Positions 44,053 to 52,309 are shown, counted from the stretch's first letter. The stretch is 64,000 nucleotides of DNA from JACKJP01 sp050249695 (GCA_050249695.1 JBFWQA010000003.1:186001-250000), one strand, 5' to 3'. Numbers and translations: made by a program. Notes: a model not told the origin generated them from the sequence alone.

Positions 44053-44889
44053 ATGCGCGCGCTGGCCCTCATGATCTTCGGCCTGTTTCTGTATTGCCTG
44101 ACGGCATTGCCCGCGGGCGCCCAGCAGTCGACAGCCGACGACGGGGAGCAGGTCGATGTCGAACTGGTTCTGGCCGTCGATGTTTCGCTGTCCATGGACA
44201 ATGAAGAACGCCGGTTTCAGCGTGAAGGCTATATCCAGGCGCTCAACAGCCCCGAGGTGCTGGCCGCGATCCTCGAGGGCGGCTGGGGGCGGATCGCCCT
44301 GACCTATGTGGAGTGGGCCGGCGAAGACAGCCAGAACATCGTCGTGCCCTGGACGCTGATCGACAGCGCCGGAACGATGATGGGCTTTACGGACCGGATC
44401 AGCGAGACGCCTTCGAGAGCCTTCCACCGCACCTCCATCTCCGCGGCGATCGATTTTTCCGCCGCGCTCTTTGAGGGCAACGGATTTCGCGGTCTGCGCC
44501 GGGTTATCGACGTCTCCGGCGACGGCCCCAACAACCAGGGCGCGCCGGTCGCCGAGACCCGCGACCGGATCGTCAGGCAGGGGATCACGATCAACGGCCT
44601 GCCGGTGATGATCCGCGCGCCCGGCTCCGGGTTTTTCGATATTGCCGATCTCGACCGGTACTACGAACAGTGCGTTATCGGCGGCCCACAGAGCTTCATC
44701 ATGCCGGCGGTCGGATGGGATGGATTCGCCCTTGCCGTGCGCCGCAAGCTGCTGCTTGAAATCGCCCTGCGCCCCGACCGGCCGGAAATCCTGCTGGCGC
44801 AAGTGAAGACCGAAAGCCGCCCGCCGCCCGATTGTCTTGTCGGGGAGCGAATGTGGCGCGAGCGCGGTTGGCGTTTCGACATGCCGTGA
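44053..44889 (+). CDS. DUF1194 secreted von Willebrand A-like protein
   Basis: A 278-residue protein with a signal peptide (about residues 1-23) and a VWA-type fold. The MIDAS pattern DVSLS begins at D43, followed by NEERRFQREGYIQALNSPEV. The family (DUF1194) is predicted to be periplasmic. Function is unknown; VWA domains usually bind partners through a metal. It is transcribed alone. Confidence 0.85.
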   Translation: MRALALMIFGLFLYCLTALPAGAQQSTADDGEQVDVELVLAVDVSLSMDNEERRFQREGYIQALNSPEVLAAILEGGWGRIALTYVEWAGEDSQNIVVPWTLIDSAGTMMGFTDRISETPSRAFHRTSISAAIDFSAALFEGNGFRGLRRVIDVSGDGPNNQGAPVAETRDRIVRQGITINGLPVMIRAPGSGFFDIADLDRYYEQCVIGGPQSFIMPAVGWDGFALAVRRKLLLEIALRPDRPEILLAQVKTESRPPPDCLVGERMWRERGWRFDMP

Positions 44890-44999
44890 CAATCGCCATT
44901 TCCGGACTCTGGTCAGGATTCCGTCAAATCTGCTACAAATGGACGAATCAGTTGCGGATTGTCGCGTGCGTGGCACAGGGGCTGTCTGGGGAGCTCGCG

Positions 45000-45347
45000 A
45001 TGATTTCTCTGCACTGGGAAAGGCCGGCCGACGGCGGCTGGTACGCTCTGGATTCCATCGATATCGGCAAGATCAGGACGGTCGGGATCTTCATGATCTG
45101 GCACGATGGCAATCCCGGCAGGGTGATCCGCGTAAGCCAGGGCGACATCGGACGGCAGTTGCAGCTTGAGCAGATCAGCCCGATGGTCCTGAAGTTCAGG
45201 ATTTTCGGGGAACTTCGGGTGACCTGGGCGTCCGTCCCCGCCCCGCTCAGGAACGGGGTGGAGCGCTATCTTGCAAACCTGTTCCATCCACAAGTCGGAG
45301 ACAGCTATCCGCTCGTGATGCCGCTTGCGGCGAACGCGCCCTGGTAG
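45000..45347 (+). CDS. Hypothetical protein, 115 residues
   Basis: A small protein with the pattern WYALDSIDIGKIRTVGIFMIWHDGNPGRVIRVSQGDIG, which suggests a beta-rich fold. No family is recognised. The ATG at 45000 follows GGGGA weakly. Its 3' end overlaps the next gene on the other strand by 101 bases, a large tail-to-tail overlap. Confidence 0.62.
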   Translation: MISLHWERPADGGWYALDSIDIGKIRTVGIFMIWHDGNPGRVIRVSQGDIGRQLQLEQISPMVLKFRIFGELRVTWASVPAPLRNGVERYLANLFHPQVGDSYPLVMPLAANAPW

Positions 45348-45495
45348 CGGGCACGGGTACCTCGAACGGCCCGCTCAGCGCGTCGAGTGCCTCGCGCAGC
45401 TTCATCAGCTGGTACCATGCCCAGGGCGGTTCCTGGCCCGCGGCAAGCCGTTGATCTGCCCAGTCGCGGACCAGTTTGAGCGTCGTTTCATCCAT
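45247..45495 (-). CDS. Small conserved protein, 82 residues
   Basis: From the ATG at 45495: MDETTLKLVRDWADQRLAAG then QEPPWAWYQLMKLREALDAL. From memory, similar short proteins with the QEPPWAWYQ pattern occur in alphaproteobacteria. The last ~35 residues look non-conserved and lie within the overlap with the gene on the other strand, which suggests a lost stop codon. It follows the DUF1127 gene by 23 bases in the same direction. Confidence 0.68.
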   Translation of the reverse strand: MDETTLKLVRDWADQRLAAGQEPPWAWYQLMKLREALDALSGPFEVPVPATRARSPQAASRADSCLRLVDGTGLQDSAPPRS

Positions 45496-45518
45496 CGGGC
45501 CATCGTGAAGCCCCTGTC

Positions 45519-45830
45519 TTAACGCCGGCCTAAGAAGCGCCATGCCTGCCGGGACCGTAACGCCCGACCGGCCAGAAGCCGGCTTGCGTTCTCCGAAAGC
45601 GGCAGCTCGAAGGCCTCCCTTACGTCGCCGGGCGTCAGGCCGATATCGGCAAGCAGGCGCTCGTCGAGCTCACGCAACCCCGCCAGTTCGTCGCGGCGTT
45701 TCCGGTTCCGCCACACCCGCGTCAGCGGTTCGATGACCGAAGCCACCGTGTCGACAACGACGCGCCGAACATCAGCGGCTGCATCGGGGCGCTCCCTTCT
45801 CTCCCTGTCATATGCATCCGACCGTATCAT
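45519..45830 (-). CDS. DUF1127 protein
   Basis: A 103-residue protein with a DUF1127 core, RRDELAGLRELDERLLADIGLTPGDVREAF, plus an N-terminal extension. DUF1127 proteins in Agrobacterium bind RNA and influence phosphate and RNA turnover; here the role is unknown. The length is at the upper end of the family. It is divergent from a LysR gene with a 158-base region that carries a perfect palindrome. Confidence 0.85.
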   Translation of the reverse strand: MIRSDAYDRERRERPDAAADVRRVVVDTVASVIEPLTRVWRNRKRRDELAGLRELDERLLADIGLTPGDVREAFELPLSENASRLLAGRALRSRQAWRFLGRR

Positions 45831-45937
45831 CTCTCTCGCCTTTCCTCTTTATGTGCCGGCACCGTCACGGCGGCGTGCAAGGCAAACCATCTCACCCTTC
45901 ACACGATCAGAAAAACGAAATATAATGAGCTTTACAT

Positions 45938-45950
45938 TCAATTAAATTGA
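45938..45950. promoter_or_regulatory. Perfect 13-bp palindrome between DUF1127 and LysR genes
   Basis: TCAATT-A-AATTGA is a perfect 6-1-6 palindrome, 39 bases before the LysR start, in a strongly AT-rich patch. It is a likely binding site for the LysR protein or another dimeric regulator. Confidence 0.55.
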
Positions 45951-45988
45951 CCCTCGCTCGAGGGATCGAACCCAATGAAGGGGTTGCA

Positions 45989-46897
45989 ATGAATCAGTTC
46001 TCGCCGAGCCTGCCGCTGCTCGAAACGGATGTTCTGCGCAGCTTTGTCGCCATTGTGGAGACCGGCAGCTTTCGTGCCGCGGCCGATGTCGTCCTGCGTA
46101 CTCCCTCGGCGATTTCCATGCAGATCAAGAAGCTGGAGGAAACGCTGGGGCGGCCCGTTCTGGTGCGCGACAGCCGTTCCGTTCAACTGACCCGCGAGGG
46201 CGAGATGCTGCTGGAGCATGCGCGGCGGATGCTGGCGCTCAACCGCGAGATCGTCACCAAGTTCGTGGCCCGCGATATCGCCGGCGAGGTACGCATGGGG
46301 GCGCCCGACGAGGTGGCCGAACGCTTCCTGCCGGACATGCTGCGACGGTTCTACGAGAGCCATCCCGGCATCACGGTGAATGTAATCGTTGAGAATACCG
46401 AGCTGCTGATCGAGCGCATCAGACGCAAGAGACTCGACCTCGCCCTCGTCACCTGCGAGGCGGGGCATGAGGACGATCCGTCGAGCGAAATTCTCTATCG
46501 CGAGCGGCTGGTTTGGGCGATGCTGCGCGGCGGCATCGCGGCCGAGCATGATCCGCTGCCGATCTCCGTCTGGGACGAAGGCTGCATCTGGCGCAAGGCG
46601 GGAGTGGACGGGCTCGAGGGCGCCGGCCGGAAATACCGTATCGCATTCCAGAGCGCCTATGTTTCCGGACAGAAGGCCGCCATACTCGCAGACCTCGCCA
46701 TCGCCCCGCTGCCCGTTTCCACCCTCGGCGGCCAGATCGTCGAGGCCGATCCGCAATACGATCTGCCGGCCCTGCCTGACAACGCGCTAGGCATGATCAT
46801 CGCCGAAGGCGCGGGCGCCGCCGTACTCGCCGCCGCCGATCACCTCCGGGCAAGCTTCGCCGAGCGGGAAGCGCGGCAGGAACGGCTGGAGGGATAG
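45989..46897 (+). CDS. LysR-family regulator
   Basis: A 302-residue LysR-type protein with a winged helix (LRSFVAIVETGSFRAAADVVLRTPSAISMQIKKLEE) and an effector domain. The ATG at 45989 follows AAGGGG. It is divergent from the DUF1127 gene. It is close to LrhA/HexA-like regulators in layout (VGAPDEVAERFLPDML-like segment). The target and ligand are unknown. Confidence 0.86.
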   Translation: MNQFSPSLPLLETDVLRSFVAIVETGSFRAAADVVLRTPSAISMQIKKLEETLGRPVLVRDSRSVQLTREGEMLLEHARRMLALNREIVTKFVARDIAGEVRMGAPDEVAERFLPDMLRRFYESHPGITVNVIVENTELLIERIRRKRLDLALVTCEAGHEDDPSSEILYRERLVWAMLRGGIAAEHDPLPISVWDEGCIWRKAGVDGLEGAGRKYRIAFQSAYVSGQKAAILADLAIAPLPVSTLGGQIVEADPQYDLPALPDNALGMIIAEGAGAAVLAAADHLRASFAEREARQERLEG

Positions 46898-46914
46898 CGC
46901 CGCGGGCTGATTGG

Positions 46915-46952
46915 CGCCCCCCCCGGGATTTCTATCCGGGTTGCCGGGGGCG
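46915..46952. other. Strong GC hairpin between LysR and IclR genes
   Basis: CGCCCCC at 46915-46921 pairs with GGGGGCG at 46946-46952, and an inner CCCGG/CCGGG pair lies within. No T-run follows on either strand. It may be a weak terminator for the LysR gene or a leader structure of the IclR gene. It includes a run of eight Cs. Confidence 0.45.
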
Positions 46953-46980
46953 GCCGTTCAGGGGCAGGAACAGTTTTTTC

Positions 46981-47808
46981 ATGAAGACAAGCAAGATCGA
47001 ACCGGCCGGCGCGGCGCGCAGGGAAAGCAGCACGCAGAAGCTGCTGCGAATCCTCGATTTCTTCGATGCCGGTCATCCCGCCTGGACTGTCGAGATGCTG
47101 AAGAAGCAGCTCGGGACGACGCGTCCCACGACTTACCGCTACGTCAAAGCACTCTGCGATGCCGGCCTTCTCGCGCCGAGCGCGGGCGGCACCTATGTGC
47201 TCGGCCCGAGAATCATCCAGCTCGACCGGCAGATGCAGGTCACCAGTCCGTTGCTCAAGGCCGCGATCCCCATCCTGGCGGAAGACACGTCGCCGGTGAT
47301 CGGCTCCACCGTGATCAGCAGCTTCTATGGCCAGCACGTACTTTCCGTTTACGTCGACAAACGCGACCCTGACATCGTGATCCGCATGGAGCGTGGCGAA
47401 GCCTTCCCGCTGATCGACGGCGCGCCCTCGCTGATCATTCTCGCCCACCTGCCGCCGTATCAGATGCGGAAGTTCTACCTGTCGAATGCACCGATGATCG
47501 CGCAGGCACAGCTCGGCGACAGCCTGGAGGCGTTCCGCAGGTCCATGCGCGCCATGCGCAAGGCCGGATACTGCATTGGCTACCGGCTGAACCCGCTGGT
47601 CAAGGGCGTCGCCGCACCGATTTTCCACGACACGCGTACTGTCTCGGCAAGCGTCTGCTATGTCCGGCGCGCCGATATCACGAGCGAGGAAGACCTCAGG
47701 GAACTGACGGCCCTGGCGGTTCGGGCAGGCAAGCGGATTTCCGAAGAATTGAAGCTATCCGGCACTGCAGGAAACGCCGCTCTGCCCACGCCCCGGATGC
47801 CTCGATAG
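46981..47808 (+). CDS. IclR-family regulator
   Basis: A 275-residue IclR-type regulator: winged helix at about residues 20-80 (LLRILDFFDAGHPAWTVEMLKKQLGTTRPTTYRYVKALCDAG) and an effector domain with the C-terminal VCYVRRADITSEEDLRELTALAVRAGKRISEEL. The ATG is preceded by AGGAAC. It is convergent with the RACo gene and lies at the edge of the corrinoid module, so it is a natural candidate regulator of it, by position only. Confidence 0.85.
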   Translation: MKTSKIEPAGAARRESSTQKLLRILDFFDAGHPAWTVEMLKKQLGTTRPTTYRYVKALCDAGLLAPSAGGTYVLGPRIIQLDRQMQVTSPLLKAAIPILAEDTSPVIGSTVISSFYGQHVLSVYVDKRDPDIVIRMERGEAFPLIDGAPSLIILAHLPPYQMRKFYLSNAPMIAQAQLGDSLEAFRRSMRAMRKAGYCIGYRLNPLVKGVAAPIFHDTRTVSASVCYVRRADITSEEDLRELTALAVRAGKRISEELKLSGTAGNAALPTPRMPR

Positions 47809-47825
47809 AGTTGAGGCGAGCGGGT

Positions 47826-49871
47826 TCAGCCGCGGCGGCGTCCACCGCGCCTGAGGGGCCGCCCGCTTCCATCTGACGACGGAGAGACGCGAACTTCCGG
47901 CAGCCTCACCTCGGCGGCGAGCCTGGGAAAGGGATCGGCCTTGTTCGGCAGCGCCATCGCGTTGACGAAGTGCTCCTGAAACTTCGGCTCAAGCGCGGTC
48001 TCGATCTTCTCGATCCGCCGCACCAGCGTCTCGATCTCGCGCCGGTGATCGGTATTGAGCAGCGCCATGCGCGCGCCCGTTCCCGCCGCGTTGCCCACGG
48101 CCGCGACCTTCTTCAGGTCGCAATCGGGAACGAGCCCGAGCACCATGGCGTATTTGGGGTCGATATAGGAGCCGAATGCGCCGGCGAGCTTGATCCGGTC
48201 GACGGACGAAATTCCCAGCTTGTCCATCAGCAGCCGAACCCCCGCATAGAGCGCCGCCTTGGCGAGCTGGATCGCCCTGACATCGTTCTGCGTCACGGTG
48301 ATCGGGCTGCCCTGCCCCTCGCCGCCCGGCCACAGGATATAAGTGAAGGTCCGTCGCTCAGGCACGATCCGGCCGCCGAAATCGCCGCGCGACCCGTCGA
48401 TCACGCCATCGGTCGTGATAACGCCGGCAAGAAACATCTCGGCGATCGCTTCGACGATTCCCGATCCGCATATACCAGTGACGCCGACCTGATCGATCTT
48501 CTCTGCGAATTCCGGCTCGTCCGACCACGCATCGATGCCGATCACCCTGATCTTCGCCCGCAGCGTCTCCGGATCGATCCGCACACGCTCGATCGCGCCG
48601 GGCGCGGCGCGCTGGCCGCAGGATATCTCCGCCCCCTCGAAGGCGGGACCCGTGGGCGAGGAAGCAGCGACGATCCGGTCGCGATTGCCGAGAACGATCT
48701 CCGCATTGGTGCCGACATCGACGAGGAGAACGATCTCGTCGCTGTTCTGCGGCCCTTCGGCGAGCGTCGCACCGGCGGCATCCGCGCCGACATGCCCGGC
48801 GATGCAGGGCAGGACATAGACCCTGCCGCCGGGGTTGATCTCAATGCCGATCTCCCTCGCCTCGATATCGAGGGCCGAGGATACGGTGAGCGCGAAAGGC
48901 GCGGAACCGAGCGGCACCGGATCAAGGCCGAGGAAGAGGTGATGCATGACCGGATTGGCGACGAAGACGGCCTCCAACACGTGCTCGCGCCTGATGCCGC
49001 CTTCGCCGCAGACCCGCTCGATCAGCGTGTTGATTGCCTCGCGCACGGTGCGCGTCAGCGCCTCGCGCCCGTCCGGATTCATCATGACATAGGAGACGCG
49101 GCTCATCAGATCCTCGCCGAACCTGATCTGCGGGTTAGACGTGCCCGACGAAGCGACCGTGCGGCCGGAAAGCAGAGAGGACAGATGCACCGCGATCGTG
49201 GTGGAACCGATGTCGACGGCAACGCCATAGGCGTCGCCGTTGAAGCCCGGCCATAGCGCGATGACGCGTGGGTGTCGGCGGCCGTCGTCATGGACCGCGA
49301 CCGTGACCTTCCACTCGCCCTCACGCAGAATGTCGGGAACGTGGCCGAGCAGCGCGAAATCGGCGACAAGCCCCTCGAGTTTCCATTCTCGTTTCAGCGC
49401 CGCGAACAACCGGTCCAGATCGCCGAGGGGCTTTTCCATGTCCGGCTCCTCGACCTCCACATAGTAGAGACGGGTCGCGGGCTTGCGATCGATATGGCGT
49501 GTTTCAGCGCGCTTGCGCACAAGCTGGCGGTTGACCTGAACGTCCTGCGGCACGTCGATGACGAGATCGCCTTCGATCTTCGCTTGGCAGGAGAGCCGGC
49601 GTTCCGGCGCAAGGCTGCGCAGGCTTGCATAGCGCGCCTCCACTTCATTTGCCGGCGAAATGTTTTCCGGCGCGGAGGTGATGCCGTGTTTGGCGAACTT
49701 TCCCGTCGTCTGCTCGATCTGGCAGCGCCCGCAGATACCGCGGCCGCCGCACACGCTTTCGATATAGACGCCGAGGGAGCGCGCTGCGTCCAGCACGGGC
49801 GTGCCGACGGGAAACCGCCCGCGGCGGCCCGACGGCATGAACAGCACCAGTGGTTCCTCGGCCGACGTCAT
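47826..49871 (-). CDS. RACo-type corrinoid reductive activator (ASKHA domain)
   Basis: A 681-residue ATP-dependent enzyme that restores Co(I) in corrinoid proteins after accidental oxidation. It has an N-terminal 2Fe-2S domain with C41, C47, C50 and C95, a linker, and ASKHA/DUF4445 ATPase lobes from about residue 215 (GVAVDIGSTTIAVH), with LLVDVGTNAEIVLGNRDRI and GICGSGIVEAIAEMF. The last residues are Arg/Gly-rich (GSGRPLRRGGRRRG). It is the last gene of the corrinoid operon. Confidence 0.92.
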   Translation of the reverse strand: MTSAEEPLVLFMPSGRRGRFPVGTPVLDAARSLGVYIESVCGGRGICGRCQIEQTTGKFAKHGITSAPENISPANEVEARYASLRSLAPERRLSCQAKIEGDLVIDVPQDVQVNRQLVRKRAETRHIDRKPATRLYYVEVEEPDMEKPLGDLDRLFAALKREWKLEGLVADFALLGHVPDILREGEWKVTVAVHDDGRRHPRVIALWPGFNGDAYGVAVDIGSTTIAVHLSSLLSGRTVASSGTSNPQIRFGEDLMSRVSYVMMNPDGREALTRTVREAINTLIERVCGEGGIRREHVLEAVFVANPVMHHLFLGLDPVPLGSAPFALTVSSALDIEAREIGIEINPGGRVYVLPCIAGHVGADAAGATLAEGPQNSDEIVLLVDVGTNAEIVLGNRDRIVAASSPTGPAFEGAEISCGQRAAPGAIERVRIDPETLRAKIRVIGIDAWSDEPEFAEKIDQVGVTGICGSGIVEAIAEMFLAGVITTDGVIDGSRGDFGGRIVPERRTFTYILWPGGEGQGSPITVTQNDVRAIQLAKAALYAGVRLLMDKLGISSVDRIKLAGAFGSYIDPKYAMVLGLVPDCDLKKVAAVGNAAGTGARMALLNTDHRREIETLVRRIEKIETALEPKFQEHFVNAMALPNKADPFPRLAAEVRLPEVRVSPSSDGSGRPLRRGGRRRG

Positions 49872-49883
49872 CTCCCGTTGTCC

Positions 49884-50258
49884 TTACCTTTTCCCCGGGA
49901 AAGACTTCGTCTTCCCAAGCCGTTTGGCATTCGCCCGCACGCGGCGCACATAAGGCTCGAGCGCCTCGTTGGCGATCCGGTCCGCGGCAGCGGCGTAGCC
50001 CTTGAGGTCGGTGCCCTTGAGGGCATGGGCCGGGTTCATGCTTTCGCGCAGCATCTGCATCCCGGCGCCGCTCACCGCTTCGCCGGCAGCCTCCATTTTC
50101 TCGCGTATCATCCGGTCGAATTCCGCGCGTCCCGTAGCGCTGCTGCCGCTCGCCAGCGCGAGCAGACGCCTCTGCATGACGAATGGCGCGAGACTCCAAA
50201 GAGCGAGCGCCGCCCCAGAAGACTTGTGCTTCCTTCCGGAACGGCGGGGTTTCTTCAA
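49884..50258 (-). CDS. Small basic helical protein of the corrinoid locus (phasin-like?)
   Basis: A 124-residue protein with no firm family. It starts at a TTG (50258) six bases after AAGGAGA. It has a basic N-terminus (MKKPRRSGRKHK), a hydrophobic stretch WSLAPFVMQRRLLALASG, an alpha-helical core and a basic end RRVRANAKRLGKTKSF. The layout resembles small PHA-granule phasins, but this is only an impression. It lies between the methyltransferase and RACo genes, 21 and 12 bases from them, so it is co-transcribed and probably serves the same pathway. Confidence 0.7.
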   Translation of the reverse strand: MKKPRRSGRKHKSSGAALALWSLAPFVMQRRLLALASGSSATGRAEFDRMIREKMEAAGEAVSGAGMQMLRESMNPAHALKGTDLKGYAAAADRIANEALEPYVRRVRANAKRLGKTKSFPGKR

Positions 50259-50279
50259 ACGAAGTCTCCTTCCGGCCGC

Positions 50280-51233
50280 TCAGCCGCGCCCGACGCGACC
50301 CGCGCGTCCGCCGCGCCGCCGCCCGCCTGCGGAACCGGGCGCGGCGACGGGCGCCGTTTCGCCACCGGCGGAGGGCTGGTGATCGCGATAAGTCCTGATC
50401 CAGGTCGCGCAGTTCGGATCGGTGCCGTTCAGGACGTTCGCCGCCCGCACCATCTCCATCTCCTGCGGCCGGCAAGGATTCATGATCGCGCTCGTCATGC
50501 CCGCGCCGATCACCATGGGAATGAATCCCGCATTGATGCCGTGGCGATGCGGGATGCCGAACGAAATGTTGGAAAGGCCGCAGGTCGTGTTGACCTTCAA
50601 CTCGTCGCGCAGCCGGCGGACGAGCTTGAACACCTGCTGTCCGGCAGTGCCCATCGCACCGATCGGCATGACCAGCGGATCGACCACGATATCCTCCGCC
50701 TTGATACCGAAATCGGCGGCGCGTTCCACGATCTTCCTGGCGACGGCGAAACGCACGTCAGGATCTTCGGAAATCCCGGTTTCATCGTTGGAAATGGCGA
50801 CGACCGGCACGTCGTATTTCTTCACCAGCGGCAGGATCGCTTCCAGCTTCTCTTCCTCGCCTGTGACGGAATTGACGAGTGGACGGCCTTTCGCGACCTC
50901 GAGCGCGGCCTTGATCGCGGCGGTGACCGAAGAATCGATCGAGATGGGAACATCGACCAGATCCTGAACGATCTGAATAGTCTTCACCAGCAGCGGCGGC
51001 TCGGTCTCATTCGGATCGACGGCGGTGACGCCGGCATTGACGTCGAGCATGGTCGCGCCGGCGGCGACCTGCGCCAGCGCGTCCGCAATCACCGTCTCGA
51101 AATTCCCCGCCACCATCTCGGCGGCGAGCTTCTTGCGGCCGGTCGGATTGATGCGTTCGCCGATCACGCAGAAAGGTTGATCGAAGCCGATCACGACCTC
51201 CCGGCTGGCCGAAGCGACAATGGTGCGGCTCAT
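50280..51233 (-). CDS. Methyltetrahydrofolate:corrinoid methyltransferase (MtgA/AcsE-like)
   Basis: A 317-residue TIM-barrel enzyme of the pterin-binding family that moves methyl groups between a corrinoid protein and tetrahydrofolate. Seen: GERINPTG at 25-32, MLDVNAG at 62-68, ISIDS at 97-101, NSVTGE at 121-126, DPLVMPIG at 185-192 and GLSNISFG at 219-226, all of the MtgA/AcsE/MetH-pterin type. The last ~30 residues are Arg/Gly-rich and not part of the barrel. It starts at 51233 behind GCAGGAGAGC and an unusual AT-rich repeat element. Confidence 0.9.
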   Translation of the reverse strand: MSRTIVASASREVVIGFDQPFCVIGERINPTGRKKLAAEMVAGNFETVIADALAQVAAGATMLDVNAGVTAVDPNETEPPLLVKTIQIVQDLVDVPISIDSSVTAAIKAALEVAKGRPLVNSVTGEEEKLEAILPLVKKYDVPVVAISNDETGISEDPDVRFAVARKIVERAADFGIKAEDIVVDPLVMPIGAMGTAGQQVFKLVRRLRDELKVNTTCGLSNISFGIPHRHGINAGFIPMVIGAGMTSAIMNPCRPQEMEMVRAANVLNGTDPNCATWIRTYRDHQPSAGGETAPVAAPGSAGGRRRGGRAGRVGRG

Positions 51234-51246
51234 GCGCTCTCCTGCT

Positions 51247-51275
51247 ATATAAATATGTCTTTATATCTTTATATC
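51247..51275 (-). promoter_or_regulatory. AT-rich promoter/operator of the corrinoid operon
   Basis: A 29-base AT-rich block 14 bases before the methyltransferase gene. On the + strand it holds ATATAAA-tatgtc-TTTATAT (perfect 7-6-7 inverted repeat, 51247-51266) and a tandem TTTATATC repeat at 51260-51275. It stands out in this GC-rich genome and is a likely promoter plus regulator site; the IclR or Crp/Fnr protein nearby may bind it. Confidence 0.55.
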
Positions 51276-51310
51276 AGGCGTCGAGACACTTCAAGCCCGC
51301 GCCCGAAACG

Positions 51311-51610
51311 TCAGCTTTCCCGCCCGCCGGCTGCGACCAGCGCTTTCAGGCGCGCATCATCATACGCCGCTTCCAGTTCCGCGAGCGCCTTGTCCGCCTC
51401 GGCTTCAAGATCGTCGTCGCAGGCTTCCGGCGCCCCGCGCCGCCACTCGGCCAGATAGGCTTCGCTATCGCGCGCGCCGACCCGCATGGCGGCCATGTCG
51501 ATGGCTTCGATAAAGCGCTTTGAAAGCTCGCGTCGTGCACGCTTCCGGCCCGACTGCACCGTTACTTGAGCCGGGATATCGCGCCAGTAGACGATAATGC
51601 ATTCGGCCAT
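51311..51610 (-). CDS. 'Virulence factor'-family small protein (PF13769-like)
   Basis: A 99-residue protein with MAECIIVYWRDIPAQVTVQ, then helical SKRFIEAIDMAAMRVG and acidic EACDDDLEAEADKALAELEA segments. From memory it matches the family named 'virulence factor', which co-occurs with corrinoid methyltransferase genes in alphaproteobacteria; no virulence role is shown. It lies between DUF1638 and the AT-rich promoter of the methyltransferase. Function is unknown. Confidence 0.78.
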   Translation of the reverse strand: MAECIIVYWRDIPAQVTVQSGRKRARRELSKRFIEAIDMAAMRVGARDSEAYLAEWRRGAPEACDDDLEAEADKALAELEAAYDDARLKALVAAGGRES

Positions 51611-51709
51611 GGGCGCCTCGCTCCTTGCATTACAGAATCGTAGAGGGACGCTAACCCGAAACCGGGGGGCACGCCTAGGACGTGGGCTCGGAGATGACGC
51701 CGGGGACGG

Positions 51710-52309
51710 TCAAACCAGCGCCTTGAGCGAGCTTGCCAGATCGCCATAGCCGGTATTCCGCCTTTCGAAGGCAAGCCCCAGCCGGCGGGCAGTCGCCTCC
51801 GCCACCCGCGTCAGCGCCGGATCGTCGGTCTGGGCGAGGAAGACCAGCTTTTCGTAATTGCCGAAATAGGTTTCAAGCAGCTCGGGATGCCGGTCGAGGC
51901 CGAGGGGCTCGATCAGAAACGCATCTACCTGGCGCGCCAGGAAATCGGTCATGTAGAACGCCCGCATGTCGCCATCGCCCAGGGCTTGGAAGGCCGCGTT
52001 TCCCTGGTAGAAGGCAAAGCAGTGCGGACCCTCGATTCGCTGGACGCCGAGCCTTTCACAGACCTTGTCGAGCGCGCCGCCCGTGCCGCAGTCGCCATAG
52101 CCGATGAAGATGCGATCGTAACCTTCCGACCTTGCCCTGCCGATGGCCTCCTCGACAGCCGGCGCGATGCGCTCGGGTCGGTGATGAAACATCGCGGGGA
52201 GACAGGTCAGGTCGACATGGGCAAGCCCGGCCTGTTCGCACACCGCCTGGATTTCCCGGGCAAGCATGCCGCACGCGATCACCAGTATCTTTTCGGCGTA
52301 CGGTGTCAT
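51710..52309 (-). CDS. DUF1638 protein
   Basis: A 199-residue protein of the DUF1638 family, found in methanogens and alphaproteobacteria next to corrinoid methyltransferases. Conserved-looking residues include C13 (IACGMLAREI), C36, H42/H43, C74 (YGDCGTGG), H96/C97 (GPHCFAFYQG) and the RNTGYGDLAS end. The Cys/His set suggests metal or cofactor binding. The ATG at 52309 has no clear ribosome-binding site. Confidence 0.86.
   Translation of the reverse strand: MTPYAEKILVIACGMLAREIQAVCEQAGLAHVDLTCLPAMFHHRPERIAPAVEEAIGRARSEGYDRIFIGYGDCGTGGALDKVCERLGVQRIEGPHCFAFYQGNAAFQALGDGDMRAFYMTDFLARQVDAFLIEPLGLDRHPELLETYFGNYEKLVFLAQTDDPALTRVAEATARRLGLAFERRNTGYGDLASSLKALV

Noticed and set aside
51234..51310. 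Cobalamin riboswitch before the corrinoid operon
   Set aside because: The 77 bases are too short for a B12 riboswitch and no B12-box-like sequence was seen. The AT-rich repeats fit a protein-binding promoter better.
49272..51458. 728-codon rightward open frame
   Set aside because: Antisense to the RACo, small basic and methyltransferase genes, all of which carry family motifs. The translation has no recognisable domain.
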